64,000 bases of DNA from Eumeta japonica (GCA_005406025.1 BGZK01000076.1:372001-436000), one strand, 5' to 3'; numbered from the stretch's first letter, positions 23,601 through 34,204 are shown. Numbers and translations: made by a program. Notes: generated by a model not told the origin, from the sequence alone.

Positions 23601-24189
23601 GAAATTGAATATACTTTTGTATTACATTTAGGGATAAACCAGGTATATTCATCGGATTTAAATTTTAACTATTATAAATTGCTATGAACTACCCAACGAC
23701 TACTTGACGTGATCCCCAAACGAGTTTGCGCGTCTCAAGCACAATAGCAAACACATTTCATTAAGTGGTTATGCATATTTAAACACATAAAAGTTAACAA
23801 TGAAAACATTCCCATAAAATCCTACTATCACTAACTTTAGTAAATTACTTTTTTATTAAAATTTTGTTTTTTTTTTTAGATTTTTTCACATGTATTTTGA
23901 AATTTCGTAGTCATAAATTAGTGTATTATAAACTTATTATAAATTGACTGCAATCTTTACGACTGCTCAAAGTTATATATAACATTAGTTTAGATCTTTG
24001 TATTTCTGTTTCACAATTGTAGTTTTTTTTGTAACATTTACTTTGATAATGTAATAATTAAAAAAAATAATTGCAGAAAAAATTGCAGTAACATCACAAA
24101 AATATAGTGACAGCAGGATTGAATTTTTTTCTATTTATATAATCCATTGAACTATGAATAACTTAAAATTATTTCCATTATAGTAATCA
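20611..24189. other. AT-rich non-coding DNA
   Basis: Only short open frames with AT-driven composition, the longest 115 codons at 22529-22876, which has no recognised motif. A short (CA)n run lies near 22366-22382. Nothing else recognised over 3.5 kb. Confidence 0.55.
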
Positions 24190-24935
24190 ATTTTATATCC
24201 AAGAGATAGATTTAGCCATGGGTTCACCTAAGTCCACTAATGGCAGTAATTTTTATGGACGGATTCGAAAACGAATATATAGCAAATAATAATAATATCC
24301 TGTATTACTTTAGATATGTAGACGATATAATCATATCCGGGCTAGATGATTCGACAGAATTAGAATTATTTCAAAATTATATAGATATATTTTGCACAAA
24401 AATCAATAATATAAATATGAAATATACAAAAAAACCCACTTGCACAAATACTACAATATCTGTGTCTTTTCGCCTTCCATGGCAACAAAAATTGGCGGCA
24501 CACGAATTATAATACGTCTTTTATTCATTATACCCCTTAAATATCATAACCCCTCACTAGAATTAAATACCATTTACGATATAATATTAGTAAATGGATA
24601 CAGTAAGGAATACATTGATGGAATCATCAGTAATAAGCCAAAAAAGTATCTATGTAGCACGAAAAGAATACAAAAAGAAACATGTAGCAAGCTTAACATA
24701 TTATGCTTGGTTCAATTTCGGATAGAATTTAAAGATAATAAAAAACCGTATACTTAACCTTTAAAACAAATAAAAAATTACACTTTCTATAGCAATAAGG
24801 ATTCAATTGCATAGAGATAAAAAATCAGGCATTTATAAATTACACAATACGTGTCATGTAAACCGAGTCAGACTGGACGTTGTTTTCAAACAAGACACTA
24901 TCAATCTGTGTGAACGCAAACCCTACGTTTAAATA
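24190..24935 (+). pseudogene. Penelope-like element remnant: reverse transcriptase end plus GIY-YIG trace
   Basis: Penelope-like elements encode a reverse transcriptase followed by a GIY-YIG endonuclease. Here the plus strand has LAMGSP at 24212-24229 in one frame, then, after a one-base frameshift, LSPLMAVIFMDGFENEYI and the catalytic-type box RYVDDI (YVDD at 24315-24326). Shortly after come KPTCTNT and, in another frame, KLAAHEL..., both matching the order of this family's RT C-terminal part. At 24828 GIYKLH begins what looks like the GIY-YIG domain. The upstream RT palm and most of the nuclease are absent or unreadable. Dead, 5'-truncated and with at least two frameshifts. Confidence 0.75.
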
Positions 24936-25224
24936 TTTAAAAATATTTAAATTTTTAACATGTAAAGATAATAACAATATACTCAATGACCAAATTAATA
25001 TTTACAATTCGGCGTTGTTGGACGCTTGCCTGTAACAATTTTGTCAGTGATTTAATGATGGTTAGTCTATGACAATTGACAAACGTGTCTATTGGTTATT
25101 GTCTGCGACTGCTGGTGGAAGGGCTTCTGCCACCTTTGGGCGTATCACTCGTTGCACGGGTGAATGTCACATGAGAAGGTTGGAGCGCATCTGTTGATAG
25201 TTTTAACACTCCTGATACGTTGGT
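24936..25224. other. flank of the Penelope remnant with a fragment of repeat Y
   Basis: GTTGTTGGACGCTTGCCTGTAACAA at about 25014-25038 repeats, on the plus strand, a phrase found inside repeat Y (minus strand, about 25510-25532; plus strand, 18.77 kb). It therefore forms an imperfect inverted pair with the neighbouring copy 2 and may be part of the Penelope-like element's end structure. Confidence 0.45.
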
Positions 25225-25557
25225 AGATATATAACTGTCTGCATTTTTCTGAGGATGTACTGATCTGACATGAAATTTCTGTAGAAATGACACAATAACA
25301 GTAGTGATTTATTTATTTTAGTCCGCCAAATAAAACTATTTAGCGGATTAAGATAATTAAAGTATTAGATAACACTTGCTTAAATGTTCGATATTTGTCA
25401 ATCCCCTCGAATGAATATACAATACATTGGATAGGTGTTCGTAGTTGAATAACAGATTCGAGGATCAACATTGTCAAAGGTTGCATGCTGCATGCTAACA
25501 CTTGTTTCAGGCAAGCGTCTAACCATAGATATCCGCGAATTAACACCTCACACAATA
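25225..25557 (-). repeat. dispersed repeat Y, copy 2 (inverted)
   Basis: Read on the minus strand from 25557, the same ordered phrases as copy 1 at 18.73-19.02 kb are found (TTGTGTGAGGTGTTAATTCG is shared exactly). It is about 50 bases longer than copy 1 because of an extra segment before TTTCATG. It lies 300 bases beyond the Penelope remnant, so it may belong to the same mobile element. Confidence 0.8.
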
Positions 25558-25689
25558 GAATGATATTCACATCACAGAAGTTCAGTAAAGATATCCACTT
25601 TCAGTACGAGTTTTAATGAAAAGAAATCCTGAATGTTACAACTCGAAGACAAACTATAACGACTCGTATAGAGATAACGTCATAAAGAT
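25558..25689. other. non-coding DNA
   Basis: Nothing recognised. Confidence 0.5.
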
Positions 25690-25815
25690 GCACACAATGT
25701 GACCTCCGCGCGTTGTTCTTTGTTCAGGGCCGAGGATCCGCGCACCCCGGCGGCCTCTCGCGATCAATCTGCGAGGAACAATGAGACGCCGCCGGGAGGC
25801 AGTTGCTGTACCACC
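25690..25815. other. CpG-rich patch
   Basis: CCGCGCGTTGTTCTTTGTTC, GGATCCGCGCACCCCGGCGG, GAGACGCCGCCGGGAGGCAG. It contains the near-inverted pair CGCGCGTTGTTC / GAACAATGAGACGCC-like phrases. No frame with coding character. Regulatory candidate. Confidence 0.4.
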
Positions 25816-26845
25816 AGTTGTGAAATTAGTTTCGTTTTTAGTTTTTAAGATATTCTTCTTCCTTACGATTCATATTATTTGGACATTGAAATGGGTTTAC
25901 GAGATCAATTAGGTCGATAAATAAACACGATTTGTTATTTGAAACCGAATGTTATTTACGCATTCGACTAGGTGGTAAGACGAAAACATAGTCCCACCGG
26001 TAATGATCTGTGGTCATTACATAATATCTAAAACATGCTTTTTGTGAATATTATTCCAATAACTCAAACAAACCAATGCAATCTTAATATTACCTTAACA
26101 AACGGGTTGCACTGCAGTTAAAACTGCATTATGTGTATTTGTCATCACTCGCTCTTGTGCAAAATTCACATTAATCCGTCATTTGTAGAAAAAATAATTT
26201 TCGCGCAAACAGAATTAATATAAAACAAACATATTTACGTATTCATTGTATTAGATAAAACGTCTTTGACCTTTTCTTATTTTTCAGTAAAATTATTAAT
26301 GCTATGAAGGTTTTCCGTTACTCTTACAAAATATACAAAGCAGAATTCATCTTCCTTACTAACCATAATGGTACTTTATAATAAAAGTACTATCAAGTGT
26401 TTTGTTTACGAATTATAAAGATAGGTATAACGAACAATATTAAGAAATAGAAAAACTTGAATTTGCATAAATCTATTCTTGTGAAATCACGCTCTGCTGT
26501 AAAAATGTTTAATTCAGCAACCAAATAAAATGCAATAAAGAAAGACTAAATTTTAAGCACCAAAAATCGACGAGCTCGTATGAAACGAATGATAGATGTC
26601 ATTGAATCAAAAAATGTATGCAAAGATCGTTTTATTCGGAGATCTGTCTACCCTTCTAGGAAACGGGTGTTAGTTTGTAATAATAAATTATAATAATAAA
26701 CTGTCCACTCAACAAACCTGTCCTTATGACAGGCACATAAACTTACAACTTTAATTAATTAACTTACAATTCTGCTACTAGTGTATAATAATAGTAGAGT
26801 CCTAAGCTATATATAATGGATGGCAACGCACTAATGACTTTTCTA
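25816..26845. other. AT-rich non-coding DNA
   Basis: Nothing recognised. Confidence 0.55.
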
Positions 26846-26849
26846 GTTA

Positions 26850-26940
26850 CAGGTGTTCATGGGCGGCGGTGACCCTCTACCTTCTAGTGGTCGGCGTACT
26901 CATTTAACTCTCAAAAATCTTACAAAAAAAAACGAAAAAA
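26850..26940 (+). mobile_element. 3' end of a lepidopteran-type retroelement, second copy
   Basis: GGTGTTCATGGGCGGCGGTG, ACCCTCTACCTTCTAGTGG, CGGCGTACTCATTTAACTC and an A-rich tail (AAAAAAAAACGAAAAAAAAT). It is the same tail as at 19.1-19.2 kb (minus strand). The A-rich end supports retroposition on the plus strand. Confidence 0.6.
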
Positions 26941-27559
26941 AATATACACACCTACCGGAGTACACAAACTGCTCTACCACATCATTTCTCAATCGACCAC
27001 ATCCCGTTGGCCGATTCGAGGAAGAAAAACAACGAGAACCAAAAACACTGCTTTACATCGCACGAAAACGCGAACGGGCCTTTACAAATTGGCATTTGCG
27101 AAATCGCGCCGAGTCGCAAGTCGTTCTGGATTTGCATTAACTCAACTTTCGTCTTGCAATACAACTTCAAATCGACACGGTTACCTAAATTTTCATCGGT
27201 AAGCGAAGTGAGTCACGAAATTGAACACATTCGAATCGCATCCAACTTTAAAATTTCAGAAGCTGTTGATAATTAGATTAAAAACATTTCAGTGTTTTCG
27301 ATACGCTTAGATAGATTTAAAAATTAATATGAAATAAAAAATAGAAAGTTTATTTGATGATCATATAGACATACTGATGTAAGATAGACGCATTAAAAGG
27401 AAATAGTCGGTCTGTATGTATGTTACAGTTTTGTTTTCGGACAAAGATTAAACGAGAACGGCTAAAGTTACATTTTTTTAATTCTTCTTAGTGTTGTGCG
27501 TACACGCGTGTAATAGCGATACCAGTACGATCCATATAACTAAACACATTTCAAACGTA
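26941..27559. other. non-coding DNA upstream of the viral fossil
   Basis: Moderate G+C between 26990 and 27240 opens overlapping frames of up to 95 codons on both strands, none with a recognised motif. Nothing shows a link to the viral sequence that follows. Confidence 0.45.
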
Positions 27560-28054
27560 TCCGTGCATTTCTTGGGGTATTAGAAAGAGCCGCAAAAAGC
27601 TTGCCCGGAGAAAAATACCTGCACGGAACAAGTACATCCCAAGCGAAGAGGAAGAAGCCAACAGTGTCGATAGACTCTAAAAGCACGCCAACAAAAGCCC
27701 AAAAAGGGGAGGTCGATCCACCGGCCCTAGTTCCTGTAGGGCGACTACGAGACCACTACGCAAACACGTTGTCATAGTTCATAGCATTTACCTCAGCAAC
27801 CCTGAAAGTCCACAAAGCCACGTGCGAGAGGATATAAGGTTGTAACAAGATAAATCTGAGGCACGGCTGACGGCTGCGCTTGAGAACACGAAGGCCGCCA
27901 TATATGACAACGACTCTCGAACAATCCAGAGAGGAAAAATGAGTATTATACATATGGTGGCCTACAGGGCAATAAATGGTTTGGTGGCCCTTGATGGGAA
28001 ACAGACGGACGTACAGAAAGACCAAAATACATCACCCCCTCGACCCGACAGTGG
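27560..28054 (+). pseudogene. endogenous viral element, upstream linker part of an RNA-virus replicase
   Basis: Contiguous with the helicase fossil and with the same higher G+C (visibly above the AT-rich flanks). Open stretches run on in the plus strand in changing frames: a basic/acidic stretch from about 27585, then a frame with GRLRDHYANTLS (27739-27774) closed by TAG at 27775, then a frame with KAAIYDN near 27890, then the helicase frame with TYGGLQGNKWFGG (about 27946-27984) interrupted by a TGA. These phrases fit the segment that precedes the helicase in replicases of virga-like insect viruses; that match is from memory. At least two frameshifts and three stops. The 5' boundary is uncertain and no methyltransferase motif is visible. 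Confidence 0.6.
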
Positions 28055-29100
28055 TCACTGCTCGATGCACAAGGGTTGCGTTGGAGGAGCGAATCCTCCG
28101 TCACCAAACGTAAAGCTTTCGGCGACGCCCGGGAAGACTGGGTGGTGCCCAACATGACATGGGTTAATGGAGCCCCAAGCTGCGGTAAAATAACATGAAT
28201 AAAGCACTTTGAATAAGGAAGAGACGCAGTCATCACCACAACACGAGAAGCAGTAAGAGACCTCAAAGAGAAGCTCACTAGCCGACTGGGAGCCCACGCA
28301 AGCAGCAAAGTGAGAACGATGACGTCGGTCTTGGTAAAGGGCTTCCGGAGACCGAAAAACTGCGATCGACTAATCGTAGATAAAGCCCTCGTGAGCCACT
28401 TTGGAGTCATTGGTTCGGCGACACGGTTTACGGATGCAAAAGAGGTCCTTCTGATAAGCGATGTTAACCAACTCCCCTTCATCGACGGACTGAACCTCTT
28501 TGAAATGCAATACTCAAGCCCAAGCCTGATGGCAACGTTCACGAAGGAACTGCTCTACACATATAGAAACTCGATGGGTGTAGCATGTGCTCTTTGCGAG
28601 GTATATAGTGGCATATACTCATTCATGAGTCGAGTCCGGTCATTGCGACTGAAGAGGTACAATGACGTGAACATCCCGAAAGATTTCCCAAACCCACTCT
28701 ACCTAACATATACACAGGTAAAGGAAGAAACCCTTATCACCCAGGGATTAGGAGAAGGAGATGGAACACGTGTCCTGACTATCCTCAAAGCACAGGGCCT
28801 GACGTCTGAAGGAAGCGTCATCGTGCGGATCACAGCGAGACATAAATTACACGACAATGTATCACACGCCGTGGTGGTAATAACGCGCCACACCGTCAGT
28901 TGTGTGTACTACACAGACGACGGTGAAGACGCAATCGGCACATACATTAAAGTGGCAGCCAGACAAAATAAAGGACCACAACGTAAAAATAGCCATTCGA
29001 AATAGGGACTAGACAATCGTGAACGTCCTCGCAGAAAACTGGAAACAGTAAACAGACTATGCGGACTTCTGACGCCACCCTCGCCGAACAGACATTGTAT
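28055..29100 (+). pseudogene. endogenous viral element: superfamily 1 RNA helicase of a virga/tobamo-like virus
   Basis: In exogenous relatives this domain unwinds RNA in the cytoplasmic replication complex. Motif I is GAPSCGK at 28169-28189 (Walker A, but Ile follows the Lys where Thr/Ser is usual). It is followed by TGA (28196) and TAA (28214) in the same frame as the long open stretch up to 29005. Motif Ia-like AVITTTREA follows. Motif II reads VDKA (28376-28387) in place of DEA. Motif III is SDVNQLPF (28457-28480) where GDxxQ is usual. A TYRNSMGVA region, motif V (KAQGLTSEG, about 28787) and motif VI (VVVITRHT, about 28874) follow, then CVYYTDDG. A short in-frame extension after the TAG at 29003 continues to about 29100. 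No ATG-led viral frame is intact. Flanking DNA has no viral RdRp or coat gene. The antisense 198-codon frame is a shadow. Confidence 0.88.
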
Positions 29101-29595
29101 CCTTCTGTCATACGCTACATAAATGTATATATTTAAAAAAAATGTTAATGCTGTGTAGATAATGATTGCTTACAATTTTCAAAATTATAAAATTAAAAAG
29201 AAAATGCTTAAAGCAATCGGTTTAGCTGTAAATATAAAAAAAAATAATATAGCAATTAGTAGTAATTAAAACTTATCGCTATAATCAAAAAATTAAAATA
29301 AATGTATAATTTAAAGAAAAAAATATTTTAGACACAACACAACGCTTACGAAATCGTAATAAATGAATGTTGAACAAATGGATGTTCATGAAGAATGCGG
29401 AATGCCTTGTAACATTCTAACAAACCTCCAACATTCAACTAATTTATGATATTTACGATATCATTTTTTATCCTAACAATTTAACACAATAGCGTGCTAC
29501 TAAGTAATTTTTCCTGTGCCAGCTCAATCAAACACCAAGACCACACCAAGGACCAAAAGGTGCTTACTGATCAGTTTACTCAATCATTTTAACAT
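29101..29595. other. AT-rich non-coding DNA after the viral fossil
   Basis: Composition drops back to AT-rich. No RT, long terminal repeat or poly(A) tract that would date or explain the viral integration is evident, although AAAAAAAA runs occur at 29135 and 29240. Confidence 0.5.
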
Positions 29596-30066
29596 TTAGT
29601 TGACAACCCCTTTTTTGCATTCCCATGTGGCCCGTTCTACTCTTATCAAAAAACCTGTGACAAAACAACGAATATTAGACCGATGTATAAAATGAGCGGT
29701 GCGCTGTTTAGTTTTTATTCGCTTAAATTTACGTAATTCAATTTCCATAACAATAAGATGATATTTATTCAAGAAATTCAAAGGAGGCAGAATCCAAAAG
29801 ATGCGTGTTGCACGCTTCGAAATCTCGATGAACCGTCTCGGCGTGTCAACGACCGATTTTGCACCCGAACAAGATTTCATCCTTTGTCTGCAAAAATGAA
29901 CAATGTGAGTGTAGGCGTGTGAACATTGATAGTGAAAACATTTATACAGTGTTTGTTCAGCGATGATCCTTTTAAGTCGCGCTGTTAAAAAAGTCAAGCG
30001 CTTGATAAAACGGAAGCAGCTAGTTTTCTGTACCATAGATAAATCGCTATCCTCACAGTATATCAT
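29596..30066 (-). CDS. unrecognised 156-codon ORF (uncertain)
   Basis: ATG-led minus-strand frame, the longest open stretch here not explained by a mobile element. Its product would be basic, Cys- and His-containing, without a clear signal peptide or transmembrane segment, and I recognise no domain. On this strand a pyrimidine-rich tract ending TTTTTGCAG (about 29888) would make a fair splice acceptor just before a slightly GC-richer stretch (AAATCGGTCGTTGACACGCC), so part of it could be an exon and not the whole ORF. Composition is only mildly above background. A chance ORF, a repeat fragment or a real exon are all possible. Confidence 0.2.
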   Translation of the reverse strand: MIYCEDSDLSMVQKTSCFRFIKRLTFLTARLKRIIAEQTLYKCFHYQCSHAYTHIVHFCRQRMKSCSGAKSVVDTPRRFIEISKRATRIFWILPPLNFLNKYHLIVMEIELRKFKRIKTKQRTAHFIHRSNIRCFVTGFLIRVERATWECKKGVVN

Positions 30067-30599
30067 ATTTTCTTTTCATAATGAAATATGAAATAAACCA
30101 TTCCAATTTGATTAAATAAAATAATAGAAAATAAAAATATTGTTATTAATGCGTGTGTAGATCAAAATTTTGTAATGATGAAGACGAATAACAATTACTT
30201 ACATGACCAAACATAAATATAAATAAAAATGCTTAACTTTTCAAATTATCAAAATTTATTTAAACTTTCCAAGTTCAACTTTTTTACATTAATTTTAATT
30301 ATCATTTTGTAGAGTTATTTATATGCACACAATTTCGTCAAGAAGGTTCTTAAAATATTGCATCAAAATGTCGCTACATCAACCAAAAAAAAACCGGCTA
30401 AAACCATATCAGACCATGCTCATTGTAAAGGTTTCGGGACCATAACTACAAAAAAATTTAGTACAGACGAAAAAACTACGTTATTCCAATTTTTTTTAAG
30501 TTTCCCGTACAAAATAGGTATAAACACTTTAGTCGCCTGCAATATGCGAAACAAATAAGTGTGTCGTCTATTACTATTAAACTAGTGTAACCTAAAGTG
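30067..30599. other. AT-rich non-coding DNA
   Basis: Nothing recognised. Confidence 0.55.
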
Positions 30600-31145
30600 A
30601 ACCAGAAAACGAGCCTATTTTCGTGCTACTTACGTTCTTTTCTTGAGAAGCGTAGGTTTTTGGTTATAATTCAACAACTGTAAATCCGATCATGTTCGAA
30701 ATAATTTTCGTTGAAAGTATTTATTACGCATTACCTTTGTAATTTTTCTCATATTATTTGGACATACGGTTAAAAAGAAAAAGTGGAGGGGGCGCAATTT
30801 ATGCTACTTTCGGAGCGATTATTTCTGAAAATATTCACTTAATGAAAACAATATTTTTGTAACCTTAAAATGTTTTTAAAAGAACTGTGGGAAATTGTGT
30901 CGTACTTTGATGTATTCTGAAAAAAAAAATTTCAGCTTTTATTGCATGTACGTAGTGACCCTAGGAATATTTATTTCTGTTATTTAACTACGAAGCTATG
31001 TAGCGGTTTACACAAGACATCAATACTCCAAATTTCATCAATATACATGTTGAAATTTTTAATTAAAATGCCTATGACATACGCACGGACTAACATGACA
31101 AAACCATAAGGGTTCCGTTTTTGCCATTCTAGCTCGGAGCCCTGA
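30600..31145 (+). mobile_element. dispersed repeat family X, copy 2 (inverted relative to copy 1)
   Basis: GGTTTTTGGTTATAATTCAAC, ATAATTTTCGTTGAAAGTATTTATTA, AAAGTGGAGGGGGCGCAATTT, GCGATTATTTCTGAAAATATTCA, then TTTCAGCTTTTATTGCATG and finally GACATACGCACGGACTAACATGACA, ACCATAAGGGTTCCG. The blocks match copy 1 (12.79-13.56 kb) in order on the opposite strand. The CCGGTCAAGTGC end is missing or unreadable at the left edge. Non-autonomous. Confidence 0.7.
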
Positions 31146-31761
31146 AAAAATAAGTATATGGGAGTACGTAGATAAAAAAATAAAATAAAAATCTTCGTAT
31201 TCGATAAAGGAACTTTATTGAATTTGTAATATAATTTTTTTTTGAAAAGACCCGAAGAAAATTTGATGTTTTTTTTACAATGTTTTTGAAGGGACCTTAA
31301 CATTTTTAAATTATCTCTATTTTTATTTATAACTATGTGCGATTTATACCTAGCTCTATCACGGAACTGAAAGTAAAGTTATTAGATAGCTCTAAATAGT
31401 TACTTAGATCAATACAGAAGCAACGTAACGTAACGTAACACAAAAGTCACGAAAGAAAATAATGTTCGATAACACAACAATAAATGAGTACCTATAATAC
31501 TCGGATCTCTCCGTACCTGAGTTTTTGACCTGACATAATGTTGTAAGTTATCGAAGTTTATGTTGTTAGGTACATACCACAACACGGATATATATCAAGT
31601 TTTAAATCTATGGTTCAAACAATAGTAATAGAATGATTTCGATAACCTTCACCTCTACCGTGAGTTCACAAAGCCCATATTCACTGACAACTTTTCCAAT
31701 AATTTGTACAAAACTTGTTACTGGTTCATTACAATGACCGGTAGAGGCGCTTCACAGAATT
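31146..31761. other. AT-rich non-coding DNA
   Basis: A short AACGT run near 31420-31436. Nothing else recognised. Confidence 0.55.
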
Positions 31762-31865
31762 TCATACAAAAAATGATGTATGCACGTTGTAGTTATGCAT
31801 AAAACTTTGTAAGCTCATGATGAATGAAGCTCAGTCGAAGCAATAGGACATCATTTTTTGTAAAT
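31762..31865. repeat. inverted repeat, 15-base perfect arms
   Basis: TACAAAAAATGATGT at 31765-31779 is the exact complement of 31848-31862, with a 68-base spacer. Allowing a three-base gap the arms extend to GAATTT on the outside. It looks like the ends of a tiny fold-back element or a large hairpin. Confidence 0.75.
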
Positions 31866-33469
31866 TCATATGCTCTTTTAAGTTTATGCTGGGGTTATCG
31901 AAGTCGATGCAGTGTATTACTTTAATTTCAATGTTAATTAAAATCAACTGTTTTTAAGTTTGAACAAACGAATAAATATAATAAGTAAATAAATGCAAAC
32001 GTCAAGTAAATCAAATACTTTGGTGTGATGTATCAGAATTTAAATACAAACAATATGTAAATCCTGTATTTATATTAATAACCTACCTGTATTGACGGAC
32101 TAATTAAAATAGTATAGTATATATATATATATAATACTATTTTATCAAGGGAGATATAATTTAGAATTAAAATTTTACTTATTCAATAAGACAAAAATTA
32201 ACATCAAGGTCAGAAATTCAAAATTGGACTTTTTTTATCAAAGAGAGAGCAAAGTTTTAAAAGATTTAGCACTCTATGCTTTAGGGGGCAATAATTTGAA
32301 CGGGACCCTAATATTTCCAAAATCAGAACCAAAAAAAAAATTTTATCTTTTCATTAATAATACAGAGTGGAAATTCATATAGAAACGTTGAATATTACAA
32401 TTTATATACAAAAATAGTCGTATTCAAGCTAGATAATAAACTGTTATCCGCAGATTAAAAAACAAAATTTTCCGAAAATTATAGCAAGAAATGGAAACCA
32501 ATAAACCTTTAGTTTCAATTGAAGAAAAATTTTTTACGTAATAATTTTCACGATTCCCATAATAGCTGAAAAACTCTTCCATTTCAAGCCACTGTTTCAC
32601 CCACAAGATCATGAAAATGAGTATCAAATATGCATATGCGAAAACTGCTCCAATACTTTTTGTGCTTTTTGAAGTCAGAATCGAACCCAGGCCGACAGAA
32701 AGTGCTTATCATGAATTTTTTGCAATCAACCTTTAATTACGATATGCATCATGTTAAATGTCCGTTATCTCATCTAAAAGACGTCTGTAATGTTATATGT
32801 ACTTGTGCCGAAAATCATTTAAGAGTATACATGCTTAAGCTCGTGTCACGTTGTATAGACTGAGCGATTTTATTGCCTTTTGTCTATATATGTGAGTTGC
32901 AAATTTTTATGTTACTAAGGGGTATAACAAAATGGACTTGAAGTGAAGGCTTGTTCATTCAACAACGATATCTTATCGAAAGCAAAAGGTCGAAATTACA
33001 TTCTTTTATTCTCGCCTGTTTGTCTGTCAACTGCTGCTATCGTTTATGTACTGTGACAGACAACTAAATGTACATTTAAAAAAGTTTAAGTATTTTCTGT
33101 TACTGGACGAAAATTTGAAATTGCAGTCCCGTTCAAACTAATATTGATCATTTCAAAATGAAAGCATCATTGATAAAAATCTAGGATTAATTCTAATAAT
33201 TTTCAATCACCAACACAAAAAAGTTCAATTAAATTATTATTTAAAATACAGACGGATCTTTTTTTAATATAGTCACGAAGGAAAGGGACTGACTGAATAT
33301 TGATTTTTTTCTCCTAAAACTGCTGGTTTGATAATTTGAGTAATGAATAATGATAGCATGCACGATGCACGGGCGCAGGTTCATATTCGAAAGCCGACGT
33401 AGTAGATCACGCTTATGCGCGATAAAACCGTACAGACCGAAACTAATCCAACTCATATTATAAATGTAA
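31866..33469. other. AT-rich non-coding DNA
   Basis: A short AT-rich mirror-like stretch (AATAGTATAGTATATATA ... TAATACTATTTT) at about 32108-32143. No gene or repeat family recognised. Confidence 0.55.
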
Positions 33470-33775
33470 AAGTTTGTATGTTTTGATGTTTGTCACTTAA
33501 TCACGCTTTGACGGCTGAACAGGATTACCCAAAACTTTACAGTATTACGGTTTGTATATTAGAATAATATACGAGCTATAATTTATAAAGATACTAACTT
33601 TTACTTGCGGGTTCGCTTACGTGATCTTAAAACGAATTCTTTACTTATGCAAACTGGTTATTAGTAACGGCAGTATTCAATAGAGGTTCAAGTTGAAACT
33701 CAGAATTGGAATTACGAGCAGTACCTGAATTAGGATCAAGAGCGTAAATGTGAGATCAATTCTTAATATAAAAAA
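33470..33775 (+). repeat. dispersed lepidopteran-type repeat
   Basis: GTAAAAGTTTGTATGTTTTGATGTTTGTCAC, TTAATCACGCTTTGACGGCTGAACAGGATTAC, then ACTAACTTTTACTTGCGGG-TTCGCTTACG and ACGAATTCTTTACTTATGC, then a short purine-rich tract. The ACTAACTTTTGCTCGC... GAATTC phrase is the end sequence of the purine-rich family copy F at 60.9 kb, linking the two. The first phrases are common in moth and butterfly repeats (memory). Confidence 0.5.
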
Positions 33776-34204
33776 CTAGCGGCATTACGTGTGTTTTCGG
33801 TGTAAGAATATGTATTATTCTGGTATCTAGAGTATGGCAGAGAACGGGACTGATATTGGATTCAACGTTGATAACATTATCGATCAATATTTATTATATA
33901 TGGTACTTTGTATTCTAAATCTACACATGAAATAAGCAACACTCATCGGCGCACGCCAACATAACGATATCTTGCGCTTTCCGTATTGTTAACAAACGTA
34001 TTACCTGCTAGGTAAAACTAAACTAACCATAAATAATTGTCTGAAATATATTTTTAACAAAAACATTATATATATAATGTTATATAGACAAAAGATTATA
34101 TAGACTTCCTCAGACTGTTTCTGCTAAAAAGCTTGTGTCCCAAATAAAAATAATAAAAATAAAGCCTTATTTTCAAACCAGTTTATCGGTTCTCGCTTAA
34201 AAAA
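33776..34204. other. AT-rich non-coding DNA
   Basis: Nothing recognised. Confidence 0.55.

Noticed and set aside
27946..28542. 198-codon open frame on the minus strand
   Set aside because: It is antisense to the viral helicase fossil, whose motifs are clear on the plus strand; the frame is open because of the codon composition of the viral sequence.
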